Positions 1-6,940 of a stretch of DNA of 10,506 nt are shown in pieces. Every line of letters begins with the position of its first letter. The first letter of the stretch is position 1. Under the pieces are notes generated by a model. The model saw only the letters and a program-made list of their open reading frames with translations. It did not search any database and was not told the DNA's origin. The DNA comes from an uncultured Oscillospiraceae bacterium (lineage in GTDB: Bacteria; Bacillota; Clostridia; Oscillospirales; Oscillospiraceae): NCBI GenBank assembly GCA_947630345.1, contig CANRHF010000059.1:1-10506 (forward strand). Direction: 5' to 3'. The position numbers and the translations under genes are program-made.

Positions 1-844
1 CCGGCAGGCTTGTCCCCAGCAGGCCCCCCAGGAGCAGCCCCGGCAGGGGCAGCAGGTCCCACCGGCCGGCCAGGGCTGTGATCATCAGATACGCCGCCAC
101 GGGGGCCAGGGCCGCCGTCCACCGGCGGTTTCCGGGGAGGAGCCGGGCCAGATGGGCCAGGCACAGCACCCCCGTCATGGGGACGGCGGTGACCTGGGCC
201 AGATCCAGGGCCAGTCCCGCCAGTGCGGCGGCGGGCAGCTCCCCTGCCGCCGCCACGGTCCCCGCCGCCAGGAACCCCAGCCCCAGCCAGGGCAGCGGGG
301 CCACCTGGGCCAGGGCCAGAACCGCCGCCCCCCAGGTCAGCCAGCCGCAGGCCGGACTCTCCCGGGCCTGGGCGAATATCCAGGCGGTGCCCGCCCCCAT
401 GGCCACCCGCAGCAGATACACCGGAATGGAGGTGGTGTCCGCCATCCAAAACTGAAACGCCACGCCGGAGGCGGACACGATCAGCGCCGCCAGGGCCGGC
501 AGCAGCAGGGGGGTCTGCCGCGCCATGCGCCCCCGGCCCAGGGTCAGGGAGGCGGCCAGGCCCAGCGCTGTCCACAGCAGGCCCTGCTGTCCCGCCGCTC
601 CCCAGAAAAACCAATACCCGGCGCAGCCCCCCAGGGCCAGGAACACCGCCGGGACCCCGGTGACGGCGCAGAGCAGCCCCAGCACCATGGGCTGGGGAGC
701 GGCGGCCAGGCTGGCGGCGGAGAGCAGGAATCCCGCTAATGCCCCGCCGCCCCAGCGGAGCAGGGTGTGGACCCGGGGATCCAGGGCCAGGCGGTGGAGG
801 GTGTGCCGGCTTTGGCGGACGTAAGAGCGAATGGTGGTCATCAT
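1..844 (-). CDS. spoIIE: Stage II sporulation protein E-like, N-terminal membrane region (partial, 3' end outside window)
   Basis: An uninterrupted minus-strand frame of 281 codons runs from a double ATG (ATG at 844-842 and 841-839) off the left edge, so only the N-terminal part is present. After a basic amphipathic start (RSYVRQSRHTLHRLAL) the protein is almost entirely hydrophobic. Many membrane spans are separated by very short loops, including the segments around residues 32-48, 53-72, 86-98 and 110-130, and continuing to the edge. SpoIIE has about ten N-terminal membrane spans followed by a PP2C phosphatase domain that dephosphorylates SpoIIAA to release sigma-F at the forespore septum. 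The span layout, the GYWFFWG segment and the closing LLPLPGLLLGGLLG segment recall clostridial SpoIIE proteins. The phosphatase domain would lie beyond position 1, so the name rests on the membrane part alone. An unrelated polytopic membrane protein is possible. A GGAAAGG ribosome site lies 11 bases before the first ATG. Confidence 0.6.
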   Translation of the reverse strand, partial: MMTTIRSYVRQSRHTLHRLALDPRVHTLLRWGGGALAGFLLSAASLAAAPQPMVLGLLCAVTGVPAVFLALGGCAGYWFFWGAAGQQGLLWTALGLAASLTLGRGRMARQTPLLLPALAALIVSASGVAFQFWMADTTSIPVYLLRVAMGAGTAWIFAQARESPACGWLTWGAAVLALAQVAPLPWLGLGFLAAGTVAAAGELPAAALAGLALDLAQVTAVPMTGVLCLAHLARLLPGNRRWTAALAPVAAYLMITALAGRWDLLPLPGLLLGGLLGTSLP

Positions 845-934
845 TGGTAGCACAGCCTTTCCTTTCAGATTCAGGAAAAGCCTATCACAAACCGAAAAAT
901 TTTCCTGTCGGAACCGGTTCACCGGGAAAGTTTC
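845..934. promoter_or_regulatory. Divergent control region with inverted repeats
   Basis: This short AT-richer stretch separates the minus-strand spoIIE-like gene from the plus-strand operon. It holds an 8-base inverted repeat, CAGGAAAA at 872-879 and TTTTCCTG at 900-907, with a 20-base spacer. It also holds the perfect palindrome GAACCGGTTC at 911-920, and overlapping it CCGGT-TC-ACCGG at 914-925. TGTCGGA at 906-912 differs by one base from the Spo0A box TGTCGAA. No strong minus-strand -10 is visible. The elements could be operators, but their function is inferred only. Confidence 0.4.
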
Positions 935-963
935 TTGCATCCGGGGTCCCGGCGGTGTATAAT
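935..963 (+). promoter_or_regulatory. Sigma-A promoter of the CYTH-to-rqcH operon
   Basis: TTGCAT at 935-940 and a perfect TATAAT at 958-963 are separated by exactly 17 bases, which is near-consensus for the housekeeping sigma factor. Transcription should start near 970, giving a leader of about 27 bases before the TTG start at 997. No other comparable promoter is seen before the end of rqcH. Confidence 0.8.
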
Positions 964-996
964 AGTGACAAAATTCCCACGAAAGGGGCCTGGGCC

Positions 997-1542
997 TTGG
1001 AAATCGAATGGAAATTTTCCGCCTCGCCGGAGGCGCTGGCGGCGATGGAGGCCGCCTTCCCCGGCCCCTGGGAGCAAATCGAGATGCGCACCATCTACTT
1101 AGACACGGCGGAGGGCGCGTTTGCCAGTCGGAAATGTACCCTCCGGGTGCGCTGGGAAAACGGCGCGGCGGTGAGTACCTATAAGACCCCCGACCTGGGC
1201 ATGGGCCGGGGGGAGTGGGAGGCGCCGGGGGCGGACCCCGGGGCGGCCCTGGCTGCGGCGGGGGTATCGGTCCCCGGGTCCCTGGTCCCCGTCTGCGGGG
1301 CCCGGTTCCTCCGCAAAAGGCTGCTGGTCCCCACGGATGACGGCTGGGCGGAGGTGGCCCTGGACCAGGGCGCGCTGACCGCCGGGGACCGGGAGAGCCC
1401 CCTTCGGGAGGCGGAGATCGAGCTGAAATCCGGCAGCCGGGAGGCGGCGGAGACGCTGGCAAGGGCCATCGCCGCAAAATTCGGCCTCACCGAGGAGCCC
1501 CGGAGCAAATTTCGCCGGGCCTTAGACCTGGCAGGAGGATGA
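997..1542 (+). CDS. CYTH domain protein (triphosphate-tunnel family)
   Basis: A 181-residue protein covering one complete CYTH domain, the eight-stranded tunnel fold that binds triphosphates with divalent metal. The family includes adenylate cyclase CyaB, thiamine triphosphatase and inorganic triphosphatases; the substrate here cannot be told from sequence. The signature ExExK is the very start (E2, E4, K6). It is followed by RTIYLDT (31-37), the basic LRVR strand (49-52), STYKTP with K63, GEWEAP (72-77), ALDQG (121-125), EAEIELK (138-144) and a terminal SKFRRAL (170-176). The TTG at 997 is chosen as start because ExExK must be N-terminal, no in-frame ATG lies before residue 17, and GAAAGGGG sits 8 bases upstream, just after a strong promoter. 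A longer in-frame reading back to 739 would run through the promoter and antisense to the neighbouring gene. First gene of the operon; its TGA overlaps the AGGAGG-linked start region of the next gene. Confidence 0.88.
   Translation: MEIEWKFSASPEALAAMEAAFPGPWEQIEMRTIYLDTAEGAFASRKCTLRVRWENGAAVSTYKTPDLGMGRGEWEAPGADPGAALAAAGVSVPGSLVPVCGARFLRKRLLVPTDDGWAEVALDQGALTAGDRESPLREAEIELKSGSREAAETLARAIAAKFGLTEEPRSKFRRALDLAGG
1533..1538 (+). promoter_or_regulatory. Ribosome site that decides the exonuclease start
   Basis: AGGAGG directly abuts the ATG at 1539 (zero spacing) but stands six bases before the ATG at 1545. The second ATG is therefore the likely start, even though the first forms an ATGA overlap with the CYTH stop codon. 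Confidence 0.7.
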
Positions 1543-1544
1543 AC

Positions 1545-2240
1545 ATGGAAAAACTGCTGACAAAATACGACCGTCTTCTGATCCTGGACACGGAGACCAC
1601 CGGCCTGCTGTGCAGCCGGGATGAGATCATCGAATTTGCCGCCGCGGTGGTGGAGCTGCGGGACGGGAAGGCCGCCGTGGTTCAAAAATACGACCAGCTG
1701 GTGACTCTGAGCCCCGGGGGCTTCGTCCCGGCGAAGATCCAGCAGCTCACCGGCATCTCCACCCAGGACTTGCGGGAGCGGGGCCTGCCCAAGACCCGGG
1801 TCTGCAGGGACATTGCCGAGCTGATCGGGGGCAACACCCTGCTGGTGGCCTACAACGCCCACTTCGATCTGAGCTTTCTATACTACCTGCTGCTGCGCAG
1901 CGGGGACCCGGCCATCCTAAAGGCCAAGGACAAGCTGGATCTGCTCACCGTGTTCCGGGACCGGCACGACTATCCTCACCGGCTGACCCACGCCATTGAG
2001 GCCTACGGCCTCCAGGACCGGGTGGCCAACACCCACCGGGCCATCGACGACGTGCTGGCCACCGTGGCGGTGATGGAGGCCATGGCGGCGGAGCGGGACG
2101 ATCTGGAGCAGTATATCAATCTCTTCGGCTACAACGCCAAATACGGCGTGGAGGGCAAGCCCATCGCCTCGGTGACCTATAAGCCCCAGAGCTTTTCCCG
2201 GACCCACCGGCTGTACGAGGCGCGGGAGGCGCGGGTATGA
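1545..2240 (+). CDS. DEDDh-family 3'-5' exonuclease
   Basis: A 231-residue protein with all motifs of the DnaQ/PolC-epsilon-like DEDDh exonuclease fold, which removes nucleotides from 3' ends using two metal ions. ExoI is LILDTETTG with D15 and E17, ExoII is VAYNAHFDLSFL with D108, and ExoIII is HRAIDD with H164 and D169. The middle PAKIQQLTGIS segment is typical of PolC/DnaQ-type exonucleases. The exonuclease domain fills residues 10 to about 185. A C-terminal tail of about 45 residues (NAKYGVEGKPIASVTYKPQ region) follows; no polymerase or BRCT domain is fused. It could proofread, repair or degrade RNA; context does not decide. The last bases, ATGA, are shared with the start of the downstream lipoprotein gene, which suggests translational coupling. 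Confidence 0.88.
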   Translation: MEKLLTKYDRLLILDTETTGLLCSRDEIIEFAAAVVELRDGKAAVVQKYDQLVTLSPGGFVPAKIQQLTGISTQDLRERGLPKTRVCRDIAELIGGNTLLVAYNAHFDLSFLYYLLLRSGDPAILKAKDKLDLLTVFRDRHDYPHRLTHAIEAYGLQDRVANTHRAIDDVLATVAVMEAMAAERDDLEQYINLFGYNAKYGVEGKPIASVTYKPQSFSRTHRLYEAREARV

Positions 2241-3454
2241 AAAAGCTGCTTGCGCTGGCGCTGTGCGCCCTGCTGCTGGCCGGGTGCTTCCCGGCGGGCC
2301 CCGCCCCCACGGAAACGACCCAGTCCCCGCCGTCTGCTGGAACCACCGCCGGGTCCACGGCGGGGGATACCGATCCGCCCACGGAGGCCATCCCGGGGAC
2401 GACGTTGCCCCCGGACCCGGTCCAGGTCCTGATGGAAAACATGACCATCTGGGAGCTGGTGGGGCAGCTGTTCATGGTCTGCCCCGAGGAGCTAGTACCC
2501 TACGACGGCAGCGTGCTATACGCCACGGAGGTTATGGCCCAGGGGTTGGAGCAGTACCCCGTGGGGGGCGTGATCCTCTTTGGGGACAATATCCAGGACC
2601 CCGACCAGCTCCGGTCCCTTACCGGCGGGCTGGGGAAAATTGGAAAAATTCCCCTGTTTCTGGGGGTGGACGAGGAGGGCGGCGCCGTCGCCCGGCTGGC
2701 CAACAAGTACGGCTTCGACCTGCCCAAATATAAAAGCGCCGCCGCGGTGGGCCTTGGCGTCCCCGAGGACGCCTACGAAATGGGCCGGACCATCGGGGGC
2801 TATCTCAAGGACTACGGCTTCAACCTGGACTTTGCCCCGGTGGCGGATGTGAACACCAATCCGGACAACCCGGTGATCGGCAGCCGGGCCTTTTCCTCTG
2901 ACCCGGAGGTTGCCGCCAGCATGGCCGCCGCCTTCGCCCGGGGACTGCGGGAGGCGGGGATACTCCCCACCTTCAAGCACTTCCCCGGCCACGGGGACAC
3001 CGGGGAGGACAGCCACTCCGGCATGGCGGTGACGAACCGCTCCCGGGAGGAGATGCGATCCTGCGAATGGCTCCCCTTCGCCATGGCGGGGGAGGGGGAT
3101 CTGGTGATGGTGGGCCACATCAGCGCCCCGGCCCTCACGGGGGACGATACCCCCGCCACCATGTCTCGGACGGTGGTCACGGACATTCTCCGGGGGGAGC
3201 TGGGCTTTTCCGGCCTGGTGGTGACGGATTCCCTGGCCATGGGGGCCATTACCCAGTACTATACCCCCGAGGAGGCGGCGGTGGCCACCCTGGAGGCCGG
3301 GTGCGACCTGCTGCTGATGCCGGAGGATCTGCCCCGGGCCATGGAAGGGGTCCTCTCCGCCCTGGATTCCGGGCGGCTGACCATTGACCGGATCCGGGAA
3401 AGCGTGGAACGAATTTTGAACTATAAAATCCAACTGGGCATCCTGCCCGTGTGA
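2237..3454 (+). CDS. nagZ: NagZ-like GH3 beta-N-acetylhexosaminidase, lipoprotein
   Basis: A 405-residue glycoside hydrolase family 3 protein. It begins with a lipoprotein signal peptide: KK, a hydrophobic run and the lipobox LAGC with C17 as the lipidated cysteine. A Thr/Pro/Ser-rich linker (about 18-60) follows, so the enzyme should be anchored on the outer face of the membrane. The catalytic barrel carries FLGVDEEGGAVARL (141-154), the NagZ signature KHFPGHG-x4-DSH (247-260), which supplies the Asp-His acid/base dyad (D258, H260), and VVTDSLAMGAI with the nucleophile D331. NagZ-type enzymes release N-acetylglucosamine from muropeptides or cell-wall fragments, as the exported B. subtilis NagZ does. 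The family's second (C-terminal) GH3 domain is absent, as in the minimal NagZ form. The start overlaps the upstream stop as ATGA. Confidence 0.9.
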   Translation: MKKLLALALCALLLAGCFPAGPAPTETTQSPPSAGTTAGSTAGDTDPPTEAIPGTTLPPDPVQVLMENMTIWELVGQLFMVCPEELVPYDGSVLYATEVMAQGLEQYPVGGVILFGDNIQDPDQLRSLTGGLGKIGKIPLFLGVDEEGGAVARLANKYGFDLPKYKSAAAVGLGVPEDAYEMGRTIGGYLKDYGFNLDFAPVADVNTNPDNPVIGSRAFSSDPEVAASMAAAFARGLREAGILPTFKHFPGHGDTGEDSHSGMAVTNRSREEMRSCEWLPFAMAGEGDLVMVGHISAPALTGDDTPATMSRTVVTDILRGELGFSGLVVTDSLAMGAITQYYTPEEAAVATLEAGCDLLLMPEDLPRAMEGVLSALDSGRLTIDRIRESVERILNYKIQLGILPV

Positions 3455-3467
3455 AAAGGAGAACGCC

Positions 3468-4658
3468 ATGATCAACGAAACTTCCTACGCCCTGGGAGCC
3501 ACCCGCTCCGTGATCCGGGACCTGTTCGAGTATGGCCGGGCCCGGGCGGCGGTGGTGGGTCCGGAGCGGGTCTACGATTACAGCCTGGGCAACCCCTCCA
3601 TCCCCTCCCCGCCGGAGGTGAACCGGGCCATCCGGGAGATCTTGGAGGACACCTCCAGCCTGGAGGTCCACGGCTATACCTCCGCCGTGGGAGATCAGGC
3701 CGCCCGGGAAGCCATTGCCGCCGACCTCAACGCCCGGTTCCAGGCGGAAGTCCGGGCGGAGGACCTGTTTTTGGGCTGCGGCGCCGCCCCGGAGCTGGCG
3801 GCGGTGGCCCGGGCCCTGGCCTGCCCCGGGGAGGAGATTTTGGCCATTGCCCCCTATTTTCCCGAGTACAAGGTGTTCGTGGAGGGGGCCGGGGCCGTGT
3901 TCCGGGCGGTGCCCCCGGCGCTTCCGGGGTTCCAGATCGATCTGGAGGCTATGGACGCGATGCTGGGTCCCAACACCGCCGCCGTCATCGTCAACTCCCC
4001 CAATAACCCCGCCGGCACCGTCTATTCCAGGGAGACGCTGGAGCGTTTGGCCGCCCTGCTGACCCGGAAGGCCGGCCAGTTCGGCCACCCCATCTACCTG
4101 ATCTCCGACGAGCCCTACCGGGAGCTGGTCTACGACGGGGCGGAAGTCCCCTTCCTGCCCAAGCTGTACCGGGACACGGTGGTGTGCTATTCCTATTCCA
4201 AGTCCCTGTCTCTGCCGGGGGAGCGGATCGGCTATGTCTATGTCCCGGCGGCGGCAACGGACAGCGGGCGGCTCTACGCCGCCGTGGCCGGGGCCTCCCG
4301 GGCCATCGGCCACGTCTGCGCCCCCAGCCTGATCCAGAAGGTCATCGCCCGGTGCGCCCATCTGCGGCCGGACCTTCAGGCTTACGACCATCTTCGCCGG
4401 GCGCTGGCCGGGGGCCTGGCGGAGATGGGCTACGAGATGGCGGACCCCCAGGGGGCCTTCTACCTCTTCGTCCAGGCCCCGGGGGGCGACGCCCAGGCCT
4501 TCTCCGACCGGGCCAAGGCAAAGGACCTGCTGGTGGTGCCCGGGGACGGGTTCGGCTGCCCCGGCTATTTCCGGCTGTGCTATTGCGTTCCCATGGCGCA
4601 GATCACCGGAAGCCTGCCGGTGTTTCGGCAGCTGATCGAGGAAACAGCCCATGACTGA
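3468..4658 (+). CDS. PLP-dependent class I/II aminotransferase
   Basis: A 396-residue fold-type I pyridoxal phosphate enzyme, the normal length for the AspC-like group, which moves amino groups between amino acids and 2-oxo acids in the cytoplasm. Visible signature residues are GNPSIPSP near 41-48, NSPNNPAGTVYS with N180, ISDEPY with D214 and Y217 that contact the cofactor ring, YSYSKSLSLPGERIGY with the Schiff-base lysine K245 and phosphate-binding R253, and the substrate carboxylate arginine in GYFRLCY (R369). Substrate preference (aspartate, aromatic or alanine type) cannot be read from the sequence. AAAAGGAG lies seven bases before the ATG, and 13 bases separate it from the GH3 gene. Its last eight bases overlap mrnC. 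Confidence 0.9.
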   Translation: MINETSYALGATRSVIRDLFEYGRARAAVVGPERVYDYSLGNPSIPSPPEVNRAIREILEDTSSLEVHGYTSAVGDQAAREAIAADLNARFQAEVRAEDLFLGCGAAPELAAVARALACPGEEILAIAPYFPEYKVFVEGAGAVFRAVPPALPGFQIDLEAMDAMLGPNTAAVIVNSPNNPAGTVYSRETLERLAALLTRKAGQFGHPIYLISDEPYRELVYDGAEVPFLPKLYRDTVVCYSYSKSLSLPGERIGYVYVPAAATDSGRLYAAVAGASRAIGHVCAPSLIQKVIARCAHLRPDLQAYDHLRRALAGGLAEMGYEMADPQGAFYLFVQAPGGDAQAFSDRAKAKDLLVVPGDGFGCPGYFRLCYCVPMAQITGSLPVFRQLIEETAHD

Positions 4659-5064
4659 TTACTTTTCCCTGTCCCTGTCCCGGCGGGAGGTGGACGCCAT
4701 CTCCAATCTGGGCCTGGCCCACATGGGAGACGGGGTCTACGAGCTGCTGTGCCGGGCCTATCTCTGCGCCCAGGGGGACAAGACGGCGCGCCGCCTCCAT
4801 GACGATTCCGTTTCCCTGGTGAAGGCCCCGGCCCAGGCCCGGTTCGCCCAGGCCATTTTGCCCCTGCTGAACGAGGAGGAGGCGAACTTCCTCCGCCGGG
4901 GGAAAAATACCCACACCCACGCCGCCCCCAAGTCCGCCACGGCCCAGGAGTACGCCCTGGCAACGGGCCTGGAGACCCTGTTCGGGGCCCTGTTCCTTCT
5001 GGGCAGGACCCGGCGGCTCAACGAGCTGTTCGCCGCGGGAATGGAGGCGGGCCATGGGCTTTGA
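4651..5064 (+). CDS. mrnC: Mini-ribonuclease III
   Basis: A 137-residue RNase III-type catalytic domain with no double-stranded-RNA-binding domain, which defines Mini-III. In B. subtilis this dimeric enzyme trims the paired 5' and 3' ends of precursor 23S rRNA within the 50S particle. Family landmarks are LAHMGDGVYELLCR with the metal-binding D27, the basic central LVKAPAQARFAQAI, EEEANFLRRGKN (75-86), and ATGLETLFGALFLLGR with E108, the second catalytic acid. The start ATG lies inside the end of the aminotransferase gene, eight bases of overlap, with GAGG nine bases upstream. In many Bacillota mrnC follows cysS; here it sits before rqcH instead, also overlapping it. Confidence 0.92.
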   Translation: MTDYFSLSLSRREVDAISNLGLAHMGDGVYELLCRAYLCAQGDKTARRLHDDSVSLVKAPAQARFAQAILPLLNEEEANFLRRGKNTHTHAAPKSATAQEYALATGLETLFGALFLLGRTRRLNELFAAGMEAGHGL

Positions 5065-6760
5065 CGCCGGATTTCTCGCCGCCCTGGTGGCGGAAATGGA
5101 GCCAAAAATTGTGGGCAGCCGGGTGGATAAGATCCACCAGCCCACCAGGGACGTGTTTGTGCTGCACCTAAAGGGTGCCACACGGGAAAAGCTGCTCATC
5201 GCCGCCGATCCCGCCGCGCCCAGGCTCTACCTGACGGAGGGGGCCCCGGAAAACCCCGAAAAGCCCCCCATGCTGTGTATGCTGCTGCGCAAGCACCTTT
5301 TAGGCGCCCGGCTATCAAAGCTCCGGCAGCTTCCCATGGAGCGGGCGGTGGAGCTGACCTTCGACTGCACCGATGAAATGGGGTTCCCTGTGGAAAAAAA
5401 GCTGGCAGTGGAGCTGATGGGCCGGACCTGCAACCTCTACCTCCTGGGGCCCGACGGGCGGATCTTGGACTGCCTGCGCCGGGTGGGGCTGGACGCCGCC
5501 GCCAAGCGGCAGGCCCTGCCGGGGCTCTACTACCAGCCCCCGGACCCGGTGGAAAAACGGAACCCCGCCGACATGACGGGGGAAGAATTTGATGAATTGC
5601 TTCAAAGTCCCGGGCCGGACCGGCTTGCGGACCGGCTGATGGACCGCCTGGGCGGCGTGTCCCCCCTGGTGTGCAGGGAGGCTGCCCTGGCGGCGGCGGG
5701 AGACGTGGACGCCCGGCTCTCCGGCGTCGCCGGGGATGGCTTAGGGGAGGGGCTGGCCGCCTTCTTCCGCCAGGTCCCCACGCCCTGGTACACCCTCCGG
5801 CCCGACGGAAGCGTGGGCCAGTTCTCCTGGCTGCCCCTCCGGCAGTACGGACCCGCCCAAAAGGCGGCGAGCTTCTCGGCCCTGCTGGACCGGGCCTATG
5901 GGGAGCGGGGGGCGCGGGACGCCATCCATCAGAAGAGCCAGGCGGTGCGCAAGACTGTGACCAATCTGTGCCAGCGGCTGAATCGGAAGCTGGCCGTCCA
6001 GGAAAAGGAGCTGGCGGAGGCAAAGGACCGGGAGCGGCTCCGGCAGCTGGGGGACATCGTCACCGCCAACCTCCACCGGGCGGTGAAGGGGCAGAAGGTT
6101 TTGGAAGCGGAGGATTTTTACGACGAAAAGATGCCAATTATCTCCATCCCACTGTCCCCCCTGCTCAGCCCCCAGCAGAACGCGGCCAAATTCTATAAAG
6201 ACTACGCCCGGAAGAAAAACGCCGAAAAGGAGCTGACCCATCAGCTGGCCCTGGGACGGGAGGAGCTTCACTATCTGCAAAGCGTCCTGGAGGAGCTGGA
6301 TCGGGCCCAGACGGAGCAGGAGCTGGAGGAAATTCGCCAGGAGCTCCGCGCCGGCGGGTATCTGCGGCAGGAAAGCGGAAAAAAGCGGCTCCGCCAGAAG
6401 CCCACGGCGCCATTGCGGTTCGTCACGGCGGAGGGCTACGCCGTGTATGTGGGCCGGAACAACCGGCAGAACGACGAGCTGACCTTCCGGCTGGCCCGGA
6501 AGGACGATCTGTGGCTCCACGCCCAGAAGGTGCCGGGGAGTCATGTGATCCTGGTGTGCGCCGGGGCGGAGCCGCCGGACGAGGCGATCACCCAGGCGGC
6601 GGAGCTGGCGGCGGGGCACTCCCAGGCCGCCCAGGGGCAGAATGTGCCGGTGGACGTCACCCGAGTCAAGGCCATCAAGAAGCCGGCCTCCGGCCGGCCG
6701 GGGATGGTGATCTATCACACCTACCGGACGGTGTTCGTCAACCCCAAAACCACGATTTAA
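5054..6760 (+). CDS. rqcH: RqcH, NFACT-family ribosome quality control protein
   Basis: A 568-residue NFACT (Rqc2/Tae2/FbpA-type) protein. Homologues bind the 50S subunit carrying a stalled peptidyl-tRNA and recruit tRNA-Ala to add C-terminal alanine tails that mark the peptide for degradation. Older annotations call it fibronectin-binding protein A. Domains: NFACT-N about 1-165 (DAGFLAALVAEM, PPMLCMLLRKHL at 71-82, AVELMGRTCNLYLL); a helical H2TH-like part about 172-230; a long charged coiled coil about 293-440, interrupted by SPLLSPQQNAAKFYKDY at 368-384; and NFACT-R about 452-568 with YVGRNNRQND and DLWLHAQKVPGSHVIL. The paired residues E96-R97 fall where B. subtilis RqcH has the functional D97-R98. 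GGAGG is six bases before the ATG, and the gene overlaps mrnC by 11 bases. It is the last gene of the operon. Confidence 0.93.
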   Translation: MGFDAGFLAALVAEMEPKIVGSRVDKIHQPTRDVFVLHLKGATREKLLIAADPAAPRLYLTEGAPENPEKPPMLCMLLRKHLLGARLSKLRQLPMERAVELTFDCTDEMGFPVEKKLAVELMGRTCNLYLLGPDGRILDCLRRVGLDAAAKRQALPGLYYQPPDPVEKRNPADMTGEEFDELLQSPGPDRLADRLMDRLGGVSPLVCREAALAAAGDVDARLSGVAGDGLGEGLAAFFRQVPTPWYTLRPDGSVGQFSWLPLRQYGPAQKAASFSALLDRAYGERGARDAIHQKSQAVRKTVTNLCQRLNRKLAVQEKELAEAKDRERLRQLGDIVTANLHRAVKGQKVLEAEDFYDEKMPIISIPLSPLLSPQQNAAKFYKDYARKKNAEKELTHQLALGREELHYLQSVLEELDRAQTEQELEEIRQELRAGGYLRQESGKKRLRQKPTAPLRFVTAEGYAVYVGRNNRQNDELTFRLARKDDLWLHAQKVPGSHVILVCAGAEPPDEAITQAAELAAGHSQAAQGQNVPVDVTRVKAIKKPASGRPGMVIYHTYRTVFVNPKTTI

Positions 6761-6904
6761 AACTGTTTTCTCTCTCTGAGAAACTGGAATATCTTATTTT
6801 GGCGCGTTCCGCACCGCTGGAGCGATACCGAGCGGGCCCAGCAGATAAAACGATTCGCGCTAGGCTGGCGCACGTCTTGACTGCGGCGGCACGCCGCAAA
6901 AAGG
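6761..6904 (+). other. Structured intergenic segment after rqcH, function unknown
   Basis: About 140 bases with no convincing gene but clear pairing potential. TGGCGCG (6800-6806) pairs with CGCGCTA (6856-6862) with one G-U. It encloses CCGCT/AGCGG (6814-6818 with 6831-6835), extended by GG/CC. A separate hairpin TGCGGCG-GCA-CGCCGCA spans 6882-6898. Composition is less GC-extreme than the flanking genes. It may be an rqcH 3' untranslated region, a small RNA or a dispersed repeat; the strand is assumed from rqcH. Confidence 0.4.
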
Positions 6905-6933
6905 TAGGCAGGAGGGGTTCTCCTGCCTATTTT
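6898..6933. terminator. Bidirectional intrinsic terminator between rqcH and the zinc-ribbon gene
   Basis: A perfect 10-base stem, 6905-6914 with 6920-6929, closes a five-base loop (GGGTT). On the plus strand it is followed by TTTT (6930-6933) and more T-rich sequence. On the minus strand it is followed by CC and TTTTT (6902-6898). The flanking genes converge on it, so it can stop both transcripts. Confidence 0.88.
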
Positions 6934-6940
6934 AGTCTTA

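Noticed and set aside
78..824. Several plus-strand open frames of 99-195 codons
   Set aside because: They are Pro/Arg/Gly-rich readings antisense to the minus-strand membrane protein, as expected for GC-rich DNA, with no recognisable domain.
739..996. In-frame upstream extension of the CYTH protein by 86 codons
   Set aside because: It runs antisense through the spoIIE-like gene start and across the promoter at 935-963. The CYTH signature must be at the N-terminus, and the TTG at 997 has a good ribosome site.
2516..4652. Long minus-strand open frames of 319 and 467 codons
   Set aside because: Antisense to the GH3 and aminotransferase genes. They are His/Gly/Pro-rich low-complexity translations created by codon bias, while the plus strand has full catalytic motifs.
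5741..6718. Minus-strand open frame of 325 codons antisense to rqcH
   Set aside because: No domain, no ribosome site, and the opposite strand encodes a complete NFACT protein.
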